Origin: Xestospongia bergquistia
Lineage: Eukaryota; Porifera; Demospongiae; Haplosclerida; Petrosiidae
Direction: 5' to 3'
Length of the DNA: 64,000 nucleotides
NCBI GenBank assembly: GCA_963965975.1
Contig: OZ014416.1
Coordinates: 1,054,001-1,118,000, forward strand
Below the pieces are notes generated by a model, which was not told the DNA's origin, did not search any database, and saw only the letters and a program-made list of their open reading frames with translations. This document shows positions 27,141 through 38,100 of the stretch, one piece after another; the stretch's first letter is position 1, and every line of letters starts with the position of its first letter. The position numbers were made by a program, and so were the translations under genes.

Positions 27141-29071
27141 TTATTGTATGACAAGGTCTTTGAGAACTCCAAAATTAGGACTACCCCAGCCTGATGCTGG
27201 ATCCCATCCTTTGGTTGCTTTAAAACCACCACAAAGGACGTTGTCCCCATAGTTTTCACCCTTAGTAATATCAGAGAATCCTTGTCCTTGAAGTTTGTAT
27301 AGCAAAGGATTAAAAAACCCTAGAGTACTCATGCCTTTGTTAAGACGCACATCATTTAGTAATGAGATGATTCCAGCCACAGTAGGAGTGGAACAACTTG
27401 TACCACCTACAACAGCAACCTCTCCTCCAACATAAATGAGAAATCCCACCGCAAAAGCACTGACATCAGGATAGGCACGGCCTTGGGGATTAAAATAAGA
27501 TGTATTTGGTGCTTTACCACTATTAAGATAATTCTTGACAGTTTGGTTTTGGTAATCAGGAGTACGAAAGACATTGGAAAACCCTCCACCTCCATATGGC
27601 CATACTTTTGTCATGGACTCAGTACCACCTACTGATGTAACATATGGGCTACTGCTAGGCCAATGAAGGTGGAATTTGCCACTTTTGCAATCCACACCCT
27701 TATCACCTGACGAAAACAAGATCGTACGTCCAGATATTCCAAGTTTTTTAAACTCGTCATCACAACGTTGAAGATATGATTGATCAATGGTACTTTCCAC
27801 ATCTCCATAGCTTACTGAATGTACCCGGGGTGAGTCTGAAGTGTTAGCAAGAAAGGTCAACCAGGAAAGGAAATACTCTTGTTTCCCATTAGAATAAGTT
27901 GATACGGAGATAAACCAAGTATGTACTTTTTTTCCTACGGCTAAAAGAGAGTACTCACATCAATCCATTCATCTATTCATTATTGCATACCTGTGATATA
28001 CTCCACATCTAATGATGCTTCAATTCCAGGACTATTGGGTTTATTTGTACCAATAACCTTTGCAATAGGATTACTGGGAATACCAAATTTATCTTGAAAG
28101 TCTGTCAAATCAGAAGGATTAAAATATTGTTTGAGGAAACTGGCAATAGCTTGTGAATTGTTTTCATTGCTACTCTGATAATCACTGATGTTGTAGTCTT
28201 TACTGATGGATATAGGAGAGACCCCAAGAGACTTTGGTCGTCCATAGGAGAAGTGGGTTTTTACTTGATCTGGATAAGGGAATTTATCAATACAACACAT
28301 GAAGTCTAAATGTGGTTGTAGTGAAGAAGGGACGGTGTATTCTAATGTACGAATGGTTGTCATATCTGGTTTGTCTCGATGTCGAAACTTATAAAATGTG
28401 GCAGAGAACAGGTTCTCTGCAACCGAGACAGGTATATCTGCTATCACAAAACCTTCTCCAATAGTGAAATCGGGTTGTACTCCTACAGCTCTTAGAACCT
28501 CCTTGACTTTAGCCACACCCTCAGGATAAGCGTAGACATATTTTGCAATTTCTTCTAGAGACATATGGTGTCCATAGTTGGGAGAATCAGGATCTGACAC
28601 TGAGAGTAATGTCCTCTCCAACCAATCTCTATTAGCCTGTTTGAGGGCTAAAGTCACATGTACCTATAATAGGAACAATGTAATTATGTTTGTATAATTT
28701 TGGAACCCAATTACTCATATATAGTGGGTAATTTTGGAGGGAGAAATATTGGCAAATTGGGCAAATTGCATTTCATTCTTATTAGCCAATGTTTTAATTA
28801 GGGGGTGCAGTAGTAGGTGGAACAAGTCATTTAGTTCTAATTTATATTGATTTGTCAATATTTTTCCCCTCCAATATTACCCACTATACACTACTGCACA
28901 CATATAGAACAAGCTATACCTTATATACATATAGATTGTATTGTAATATTAACATACCAGTTCATTTGGATCAGCTCTTTTAGACAATACCCACTCTGGA
29001 GGTACATCTGTTGCTATTGTCAGTTGTATGACAGCAACAACACAGAAACACTGTAGTACATTGGTAGCCAT
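27141..29071 (-). CDS. TPP1: Tripeptidyl-peptidase 1-like serine-carboxyl protease (sedolisin, S53), copy A
   Basis: Three exons: 29071-28958, 28663-27991, 27940-27141; 528 residues. There is a signal peptide of about 20 residues, then a prodomain (SPNYGHHMSLEEIAKYV ... SVAENLFSATFYKF) and the S53 catalytic domain. Active-site elements seen: Glu and Asp in EASLDVEYITG, the oxyanion Asp in SSGDKGVDC, and the nucleophile Ser in GGTSCSTPTVAG. Length and order fit lysosomal TPP1, which removes tripeptides from N-termini at acid pH. It forms a direct tandem with copy B, which shares its intron positions and most of its sequence. I see no frame break, so both copies look functional. Confidence 0.93.
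28722..28886. mobile_element. MITE (TA target site) in intron 1 of TPP1 copy A
   Basis: 165 bp with 20-bp terminal inverted repeats TAGTGGGTAATTTTGGAGGG / CCCTCCAATATTACCCACTA (one mismatch), flanked by TA on both sides as for Tc1/mariner-derived MITEs. The second copy sits at the same place in TPP1 copy B. Confidence 0.75.
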
Positions 29072-29226
29072 GTTAGTAGATTAGAACTGCTATGTTGGCT
29101 TTAACCTATGTTTTTGTAACTAATGTATAATGTCTACTAATTGCACGACAGTATGCTTTAACAGGTGTATGTCCAAAAATAATAATGTTTTTTAATATCG
29201 TAACTTTCAGTTTCTTGTACGTGAAT

Positions 29227-29240
29227 GGTCCATTAGCTCA
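29227..29240 (+). pseudogene. 5' fragment of tRNA-Ile at the duplication junction
   Basis: GGTCCATTAGCTCA is identical to the first 14 bases of the intact tRNA at 31488, and the preceding CGTGAAT is also shared. The sequence then departs completely. It lacks the B box, so it cannot be transcribed as a tRNA. Confidence 0.85.
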
Positions 29241-29411
29241 TTAATTGCTATGCTAGTACTTCATCCTTCATAATATCAAAGAATTAATTTTTAATAAAAT
29301 AAGATAAAAAACATATAAAAATTAAACACAATTTTATAAAACTAAATAAGCAGTCACAGATAAATGAAGTAAAGTAATTGAATAAAGTAAAAAAGTAACA
29401 ACAGGAAATTA

Positions 29412-31333
29412 TTATTGTATGACAAGGTCTTTGAGAACTCCAAAATTAGGACTACCCCAGCCTGATGCTGGATCCCATCCTTTGATTGCTTTAAAACCAC
29501 CACAAAGGACGTTGTCCCCATAGTTTTCACCCTTAGTAATATCGGAGAATCCTTGTCCTTGAAGTTTGTATAGCAATGGATTAAAAAACCCTAGAGTACT
29601 CATGCCTTTGTTAAGACGCACATCATTTAGTAATGAGATGATTCCAGCCACAGTAGGAGTGGAACAACTTGTACCACCTACAACAGCAACCTCTCCTCCA
29701 ACATAAATGAGAAATCCCACCGCAAAAGCACTGACATCAGGATAGGCACGGCCTTGGGGATTGAAATAAGATGTATTTGGCGCTTTACCACTATTAAGAT
29801 AATTCTTGACAGTTTGCATTTGGTAATCAGGAGTACGAAAGACATTGGAAAACCCTCCACCTCCATATGGCCATACTCTTGTCATGGACTCAGTACCACC
29901 TACTGATGTAATATATGGGCTACTGGTAGGCCATCCAGGGCGGAATTTGCCACTTTTGCAATCCACACCATCATCACCTGATCCAAACAAGATCGTACGT
30001 CCAGATATTCCAAGTTTTTTAAACTCGTCATCACAACGTTGGAGATATGATTGATCAATGGTACTTTCCACATCTCCATAACTTACTGAATGTACCCAGG
30101 GTGAGTCTGAAGTGTTAGCAAGAAAGGTCAACCAGGAAAGGAAATCCTCTTGTTTCCCATTAGAATAAGTTGATACGGAGATAAACCAAGTACGTACTTT
30201 TTTTCCTACGGCTAAAAGAGAGTACTCACATCCATTCATCTATCCATTATTGCATACCTGTGATATACTCCACATCTAATGATGCTTCACTTCCAGGACT
30301 GTTTGGTTTATTTGTACCAATAACCTTTGCAATAGGGTTACTGGGAATACCAAATTCATCTTGAAAGTCTGTCAAATCAGAAGGATCAAAATATTCTTTG
30401 AGAAAACTGGCAATAGCTTGTGAATTGTTTTCATTACTACTCTGATAATCACTGATGTTGTAATTTTTACTGATGGATATAGGAGAGACCCCAAGAGACT
30501 TTGGTCGTTCATAGGAGAAGTGGGTTTTTACTTGATCTGGATAAGGGAATTTATTAATACAACACATAAAGTCTAAATGTGGTTGTAGTGAAGAAGGGAT
30601 GGTGTATTCTAATGTACGAATAGTTGTCATATCTGGTTTGTCTCGATGTTGAAAATTATAAAACGTGGCAGAGAACAGGTTCTCTGCAACTGAGACAGGT
30701 ATATCTGCTATTGCAAAACCTTCTCCGATAGTGAAATTAGGTAATACTCCTACAGCTCTTAGAACCTCCTTGACTTTAGCCACACCCTCAGAATAAGCGT
30801 GGACATATTTTGCAATTTCTTCTAGAGACATATGGTGTCCATAGTTGGGAGAATCAGGATCTGACACTGAGAGTAATGTCCTCTCCAACCAATCTCTATT
30901 AGTCTGTTTGAGGGCTAAAGTCACATGTACCTATAATAGAAACAATGTAATTATGTTTGTATAATTTTGGAAGCCAAGTACTCATATATAGTGGGTAATT
31001 TTGGAGGGAGAAAATATTGGCAAATTGGGCAAATTGCATTTCATTCCTATTAGCCAATGTTTTAATTAGGGGTGTGGTAGTAGGTGGAACAAGTCATTTA
31101 GTTCTAATTTATATTGATTTGTCAATATTTTCTCCCTCCAATATTACCTGCTATACACTACTGTACACATATAGAACAAGCTATACCTTATATATATATA
31201 GATTGTAATATTAACATACCAGTTCATTTGGATCAGCTCTTTTAGACAATACCCACTCTGGAGGTACATCTGTTGCTATTGTCAGTTGTATGACAGCAAC
31301 AACACAGAAACACTGTAGTACATTGGTAGCCAT
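29412..31333 (-). CDS. TPP1: Tripeptidyl-peptidase 1-like serine-carboxyl protease, copy B
   Basis: Exons 31333-31220, 30930-30258, 30211-29412; 528 residues, the same layout and exon lengths as copy A. The signal peptide is followed by the prodomain and the S53 domain, with EASLDVEYITG, GSGDDGVDC and GGTSCSTP all intact. Differences from copy A are scattered substitutions, for example SSGDKG to GSGDDG beside the oxyanion Asp. Its 5' end lies 154 bp from the divergent tRNA-Ile gene, so its promoter must be short or shared with the tRNA's flank. Confidence 0.93.
30989..31153. mobile_element. MITE in intron 1 of TPP1 copy B
   Basis: It is the same element at the same position as in copy A, with a few substitutions in the right inverted repeat. 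It was therefore inserted before the tandem duplication. Confidence 0.75.
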
Positions 31334-31487
31334 GTTAGTAGATTACAACTGCTATGTCAGCTTTAACCTATGTTTTTGTAATTAATGTATAATGTCTACT
31401 AATTGCACGACAGTATGCTTTTACAAGTGTCCAAAAATTATAATAATGTTTTTTAATATCGTAACTTTCAGTTCTCTCTACGTGAAT

Positions 31488-31560
31488 GGTCCATTAGCTC
31501 AGTCGGCAGAGCGTCGTGCTGATAACGCGAAGGTCGTGAGTTCGAGACTCACATGGACCA
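31488..31560 (+). tRNA. tRNA-Ile, anticodon GAT
   Basis: A 73-base cloverleaf. Acceptor stem GGTCCAT/ATGGACC, discriminator A. D-arm GCTC..GAGC. Anticodon stem TCGTG/CGCGA with loop CTGATAA (anticodon GAT). T-arm GTGAG TTCGAGA CTCAC. No intron. A run of T begins at 31562 as a Pol III terminator. Metazoan tRNA-Ile is usually AAT or TAT; GAT is uncommon but known. Confidence 0.96.
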
Positions 31561-31668
31561 TCTTTTTTTTTCTTCCAGTAGTTGTCTTTATTTTTTTACT
31601 GTCTAAAAGGAAGCTATTAAAACTGAACCAATAAATAAAATGGCTTAATAATAACAATTATAAGCAGA

Positions 31669-32583
31669 TCATAAGTTACTACAACAAGTTATTTCTTGAC
31701 AACAAGATGGAGAACAAGTAGCACCAGTCAAACAGGTACTATTAACTTGATAACAGCAGTCTGTCGGACAAGAGAAATGGTTTTCAGAGCTCTGACAGAT
31801 AGTATCTCCACAAAAACCAAATGAATTAGTATCAGAGATCATCCAAAGAGGGTCATACAAACTCTTAGAAGCTTCAGAACAACAACCTTTAAAACAATCG
31901 ATCCATTTCCAACAGAAACCAGCTTTTGTAGACACTTTCTTATTACAGATTGCCTGACATTGTGATTGTACAGAACAATTCACACAATTGAAATACCATT
32001 TGAGAACCCCTCCCCCAGTTGGTTTTCCGCAAGAGCCACAATAACTTCCAGTACTTCCTCCTTCATAAGTCTGACCATCACAGCTGGGTAACTTGGATGA
32101 ATTACTGTCATTACAATTGTTGCAACAGCTGTAATGATGAACTCCACTATCACCACCAAGATAGTGAGCAGTACAGAAGGCAGGCTTGTGTTCACCTGGT
32201 GTTGATTCAGTCCAATACTGGCATCGACAGCTGTTCCATTTCACTTTGTAATCACTACATACACAGCGTGTGTTAGTACCTACTGAACCACATTCAAATT
32301 TAACACTACTCTTAACTGGTTGACATAATCCATATTTCTCAGGAGCAACAACCCAACTGATAATTCCGCCCGAGTTTCCTTCAGCTGTACATGAGATAAG
32401 GTGACTGACTGTACGCTGAAACTGACAGTCAGCTATATTTGTGTCTATAAGGTCCCCTTTCAAGCAAGTCTCACTAGTTGGATCACATTCCTGATTATTA
32501 GGGAGGAGTCTTTTTTGTCGTGATCCCAGTGTTGAACTTGAGAGGAAAAGTAAAAACAAGACAATATGGAGACTACACACCAT
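31669..32583 (-). CDS. Secreted cysteine-rich protein, 304 residues, family not recognised
   Basis: A single open exon beginning with a clear signal peptide (SLHIVLFLLFLSSSTLGS), followed by a dibasic RQKR site. The mature part has about 36 cysteines, many in CC or CxxC arrangements (YSCCNNCNDSN, DCFKGCCSEA, CPTDCCYQV, CSPSCCQEITCCSN), and several NxS/T sites. Such density implies a heavily disulfide-bonded extracellular or granule protein. It is divergent to TPP1 copy C, 553 bp away. I cannot assign a domain family, and no intron, stop or frame irregularity is seen. The region 31561-31668 holds only the tRNA terminator and 3' UTR. Confidence 0.8.
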   Translation of the reverse strand: MVCSLHIVLFLLFLSSSTLGSRQKRLLPNNQECDPTSETCLKGDLIDTNIADCQFQRTVSHLISCTAEGNSGGIISWVVAPEKYGLCQPVKSSVKFECGSVGTNTRCVCSDYKVKWNSCRCQYWTESTPGEHKPAFCTAHYLGGDSGVHHYSCCNNCNDSNSSKLPSCDGQTYEGGSTGSYCGSCGKPTGGGVLKWYFNCVNCSVQSQCQAICNKKVSTKAGFCWKWIDCFKGCCSEASKSLYDPLWMISDTNSFGFCGDTICQSSENHFSCPTDCCYQVNSTCLTGATCSPSCCQEITCCSNL

Positions 32584-33136
32584 TATTTGCTAATAGAGCT
32601 CGGCTACACAGCAAGAATGACAGTTTTATCACAGTACATACATACAGTCTAAAGAATAGTTGTGATTTCACTGGGTGTACACCTAGAACACTGGCATGTA
32701 AGAGATCCCAGCTCCTATCATGAATAAAAATACAAGATTGTGTTACACGAATTGCTATGACTTGATCAATTGTCACATTACTATTTAACGTGACATGACA
32801 CTTGAATACAAAAGAAACCAATTCATTTATTACAATACAAGTTAACAAAGAAACCACAATTCAACTTTCATAATTACCTCACTTGTCAACTAGTAGACAC
32901 CTTCAAAAGAAACTAAAAATGTGAAAGTGATAAGCTAACTACTATTGGCATATGCTATGCACATGTCTTCTTGATAAGTACACTATCTATTCATAGTAAT
33001 AAGTAATACTAAATCACACCACTGCACCCCCAAATAGAATTAAACCCACATTACACAAATAGGACTTCCCACTGATTGTAGTGGTTCAGTATTTGTTTTA
33101 GAAAGCTCCTCCTTAGAATTCTTTCCCAAGCCATTC
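32584..33136. promoter_or_regulatory. Divergent promoter interval, Cys-rich protein (-) / TPP1 copy C (+)
   Basis: 553 bp lie between two outward-facing start codons. No clear TATA box or repeat was recognised. The small open frames here overlap on both strands without support. Confidence 0.45.
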
Positions 33137-34829
33137 ATGGCTGCTTGTTATATGGTTCTGTTGCTCTGTGTTCTATCTTCTATTGGTCGTGGAAGCTCTG
33201 TTTTTGATCACTGGGAACGGATTGGTCAACCAGCACCAAATAATTTGGTTTGTATCAATTTAACACAATAACTTATGTTTGTTGTACAAATTAGGTACAC
33301 GTGACTTTAGCCCTCAAACAGACTAATAGAGAATGGTTGGAGAGGACATTACTCTCAGTGTCAGATCCTGATTCTCCCAACTATGGACACCATATGTCTC
33401 TAGAAGAAATTGTAAAATATGTTCATGCTTATCCTGAGGGTGTGGCTAAAGTCAAGGAGGTTCTAGGAGCTATAGGAGTACAACCCAATTTCACTATCGG
33501 AGAAGGTTTTGCAATAGCAGATATACCTGTCTCAGTTGCAGAGAACCTGTTCTCTGCCACGTTTTACAAGTTCCAACACCGTGAATACAAAACTCTTACA
33601 ACTATTCGTTCTACAAGTCACTCAATACCGACTACATTATCTCCATTTATCAGTTTTGTGTCTGGAATAAGTGAGTTCCCAAAAGTTCCAGTGAAAAAAA
33701 CTATAAAAGCTCTTAGAGATGGTGGCAATAGTGCTGGAGATGTAACACCTGATTTTATAGACAAGTCTTACAATATTCAAGGCTATGTTTCTAAAAATGT
33801 AAATAATTCACAAGCGGTCGTTGGTTTTTTAAATCAGTTTTTCAGTCCGGAAGATTTGAAAGAGTTTCAACAGCAATTCAAGCTGCCTTTGAAACCAGTT
33901 GTAAAGATAGTCGGTGAAAATGATGGAAGCAACCAAGGGATGGAGGCTAATTTAGATGTTCAGTACATTAGTGCTATTGGACGTAATGTTGACACTTGGT
34001 TCTATTCAGTGACTAGTCGTGCTAATGGTAACCAAGAGGACTTCCTGACGTGGGTGTTGGAACTAGCAAACAGCACGGACGTGCCATTGGTTCATTCTGC
34101 TAGTTATGGTGACAAAGAGTCCAGTATTGATGCTTCTTTTATGAATCGTGTTGAAGAGGAGTTTATGAAACTTGGACTTTCAGGTCGGACTCTGATCTTT
34201 GCATCAGGAGACTCTGGTACTTCCTGTGATATATTTAAGCATGGTGCATTTGAACCAATGTGGCCAGCGAGTAGCCCCTATGTGACAACTGTGGGTGGGA
34301 CTGTTAGCATGACTGAATGTTGGGATCACAGTGGTGGTGGATTTTCAAATGTAAATGAGATGCCTTCATATCAGAGAGACGCTGTAAATACTTATCTTAA
34401 AAGTGGTGTTGCTCCTGACACTAAGTATTTTAATACATCAGGACGAGCCTATCCAGATTTGGGCGTATTTTCCATTAACTTTGAAATTGTTTATGTGAGT
34501 ATTCCATGGCCCATTGATGGTACCAGCTGTTCTGCGCCAACAACTGCTGGAGTCATCTCTCTATTAAATGACATACGCTTGAATGCTGGACTCAGTAGTT
34601 TGGGATTTCTGAATCCTCTGATATATAAACTAAAGGGCAATGGGTTTTTCGATATTTCAAAGGTGAGATGTATGGGAAGAATATAAAGTTCTACTTATAC
34701 ATGCTTTGTTTCAAATAGGGCAATAACCATGGTAGTATTCTATGCAATGGTTTTTCTGCTACTCAAGGTTGGGATCCCACGTCAGGATGGGGTAGTCCAA
34801 ACTTTGGAGTCCTTAAGACATTAATCTGA
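33137..34829 (+). CDS. TPP1: Tripeptidyl-peptidase 1-like protease, divergent copy C
   Basis: Exons 33137-33247, 33295-34662, 34719-34829; 529 residues. The signal peptide (MVLLLCVLSS) is unrelated to those of A and B. Catalytic elements are present: Glu and Asp in EANLDVQYISA, Asp in ASGDSGTSC, Ser in DGTSCSAPTTAG. The gene lacks the A/B intron after the EASLD region and has instead an intron close to the C-terminus (after DISK). Exon 2 opens with about 285 bp nearly identical to copies A and B. Beyond that the protein identity falls to roughly half. It is otherwise intact. Confidence 0.92.
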
Positions 34830-35134
34830 CTCCTAATAATCAGAGAGAAATTATAGAATAGTTTGGGAAAACATTATACATTGTAGTTATGATTATTCTT
34901 GAAATTTTTGGATAAATTCAGTCTATTTTGAATTACAGAAAGATATCAATTTATAAGTAAAATAAGTGATATAATGAGAGAACAAAAAATCACTCCAAAC
35001 TTAAGAATATCAACATGAATAACTGGCTTTGATTGGTTGGTAAAAAAACACAACAATATCCATTATATAATATATATATATACTGTTTACCTCAAACTAT
35101 ATACTGGTATGTTGTCACATGACATGTAACAATG
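34830..35134. other. Convergent intergenic, no gene seen
   Basis: AT-rich 3' flank of TPP1 copy C and of the minus-strand gene that ends at 35135. A short (AT)n run lies near 35065. Confidence 0.6.
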
Positions 35135-38100
35135 TCACATGACCTTATCAGTCTTAGAACTGCTTTTGTGCTTGGAAACCAGACGTTTTGTATTGTCTAG
35201 TCCTGTAATATCTGTTACACAAACTCCACGCCATTTCTTATTGATATAGTTCATTTCTATACCGATGTAACGTTGAAATTTTTCACAATAACGAAGAGCA
35301 TACTTGCGATGTGGTTTAGGTGGAAGAGGACACTTACCTGAAAAACAGAAAAATAATAGGTTAGTTTATTTAATAGGAGCCAGATATCCTGTGTTATCAA
35401 TATCGCACTTGTAAATTGTTCAATATCTACCTAATAACTAGAATTGTTGACATATTAATTCAAACTAATTAAGCACCTTTTTGTGTTTCACTAGACAAGT
35501 GACTCCAACACTATCACAAACTCAATGAGTATGATTTACCTGTATGTGAAAAGAAACTCCTAATAACTTTTCTATCTTGTGATGAGAGTAATGGAGACTG
35601 GGCCAGTATCTACAGGAAAATGATGGACATTAGATTGTTTTATTATTAATTAATACTGGTCTATTATAATGCTGTAATTATAGACTTAATGACTAAAGCT
35701 AGAACTGTAGACATCCGTACTTTTCTAAGCTTCTTTTTGACTTTAGCTCGAAGATGATCTTCACTTTTTGCTGGATATTTATTTTTACTGCCATCAGTGG
35801 TATCACTAGCCATCTTGATCTTTGTATCATCATTTGGAGCTGTTGTTACTGAGGTATCAGGAGATATCTTCAGTTTTTTTATTTTGGTAATAGAGTCATT
35901 CCTTTTAGTGACATTGCTTGCCTGTTGCCAAACTAACTTGGGAATAGAAATGACAAGAGAAGTAGAGTGAGGTGAGACATGTGTCTGAGATTCAGGCTGA
36001 GAATTGGGTCGAGACTTCGGGATTGTGACTCTATCAAGAGGTATTGAAATCATGAGAGGTGATGAATAATTAGAGCAACTGCCAGAAACAGGTGTTATAA
36101 GTGGTATCTCATCAACAGATGATGTGCTCACAGTTAATGGCTGTACTAAGCTGGTATCCAATGAGCGTAGACACTCATTAAATACAGGCAGTATAGAATC
36201 AATAGAGTACTCATCTGTATTCAGAGATGGAGTGTCATTTGATGACATTTCTGCTGAGTTAATATCTAAGTCATTGCTATTTTCTAATGACTTTAAGAAG
36301 CTGTCAATAGGCAAGATTAAAGAATTGAGCACAAACTCATCAGAAGGCGCAGTTTCTGAAGAAACAAGTGAATTTAATGTATCCATTTTGTCACAAACAT
36401 CACTTGAGCATAACACTGTAGTTGTGCTTGGTGGTTCTTTTGAAAGTATGCAACTACAAATGTCTTTAGGATCAGTTGTGGCAGCAACAGATGTTGCAGT
36501 GACTGAACTAACCTCTTCACTGTCAGCAGCTGGAGACAGTCGTGGTAATGTTGATGTCATGATTATAGATTCCATCATAGAACTGGACACAACTGTGGTC
36601 ACAGATGGGGAGGAGTAGCCGACACTGACAGATGATATTTTAGACGGTGCTAGCAATGGTGGTCTTATAAAATCTGTTGTACTCTTAACAATAGTTGTAG
36701 ATTTGTCATAAGGAGGGCCACTAGTGTTATTTTCACTTGTACAAAAATCCATGAATGGTAGTCTGTTGTTGATGTCTGTCGTTTGTGGTGAAGTGAGTTC
36801 ATCATCATCACCTACAATTTGAATATCTTCTTCAGGTGTTTCCACAATACAAAGATTGCCAGGAGTAAGAGGAGTGGCTGGATTTTCACAGTCTTCCAGA
36901 TGGTTTACATTGGAACAGACATCTGAAAGACCACGTTCTATAATTAAACAACAAATAACTATCTGTCACAACAATGGATATGGCTACAAGTAATTATGGC
37001 TAAAGAAATGTATTAGATTAACAATTTCTAATGTAAACTGTTAACACAATTAGGTGCTTTTAAAATCGCTTGGGCTGGGCAAGCTGAATCTAGTATTTAT
37101 AAAGTATTGTGGTCAACCTAATGATGTATTTCAGTGACAGAAGCTGTTGCCTCAAAACATAATTTAGCTGTAATATAAAAGCCTTAAGGTGCAGGTTACT
37201 AAAGCCATAATTTACAAATGTACAATCATTACTATGATATAATAAAACAGTTATTTAATAGGTCATTTTTACTTTGCATATTGTAGCTTATCAGATTTTA
37301 TTTACTTTACATAGATTTAATAATTAATGAGTTGGCCATATCTTGAAATATTCATACTACTTTCCAAAGATAATGACTCCATGGAAAGTTAAATGCCATT
37401 TTTGGCAGTGTAATTAATAGGAGCTGACCTAATAATTCTTATAAACCTGGTATTGATATTGCACGATATTATTGTAGGGTAATGGTGGGCTGACCTAATG
37501 ATTCCTGTAAACTTGGTATTGAGAGCAAAGAGTTTGGTTCAATCCTTACAGTTGTTTCAACATTACGTGGAGGCACAAAAATATTTGCTGTCATTATTGT
37601 TTGGGGTTGAGATTGAAGTGTAAATAAGGTTTTTGCAATTGTTGTTTTTGTTTGAGGTGGTGGACCAGTTCTCGTGATTATAGTTTGAGGTTGTGGTTGT
37701 AGATTGAGAGAAGGGTTTGTTCTCATGTCAGGAGTAGAAGATTGAGGATAATAAAGTGTCTGAGGTTGAAACGATAGTTTTTTAGGCTGTAAAGTGAGTA
37801 AAGGGCTTGTTGTGGTGTTCAGAGTTTGAGGTTGAGGTGATAGCTGCTGTTGTACAAGAGAAGATGGCATATTTATAGAATTTGTTGACATGTGTATTTG
37901 TGCAAAATTTGTGGCAGAATGAACTAATGGAACAGCTGGTCTTTTGGGATAGGTTATAGGGTGCATAAGTTGAGAGCAGTTGTAGCACGAACAATACTGA
38001 ACTGGTTGTGTGCTTTGCACTGGTCTCATACCCATTCCATAAGTATAGAATTGTGGAGGAACCTGTGATACAAAACAAGTAATCCCAGGTATTGGAGGTG

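Larger units (their letters stand above)
27033..31501. repeat. Tandem duplication, unit about 2.26 kb, containing TPP1 copies A and B
   Basis: Matching points (stop codons 27141/29412, start codons 29071/31333, tRNA 5' ends 29227/31488) are offset by 2261-2271 bp. Homology begins in the 3' flank (TATAAAAATTAAACACAATT near 27044 and 29316) and ends inside the tRNA gene after GGTCCATTAGCTCA. Coding identity is very high, so the event is recent. Confidence 0.93.

Noticed and set aside
29412-31333. Possibility that TPP1 copy B is an assembly duplicate of copy A
   Set aside because: Substitutions are spread through exons and introns, and the junction has unique flanking sequence, so it is a real second copy.
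32019-32276. 85-codon + strand open frame inside the Cys-rich gene
   Set aside because: Shadow of the 304-codon minus-strand frame, which has a signal peptide.
36124-36618. 164-codon + strand open frame
   Set aside because: It is opposite the Ser/Thr-rich exon of the minus-strand gene, whose splice junctions and composition are better supported.
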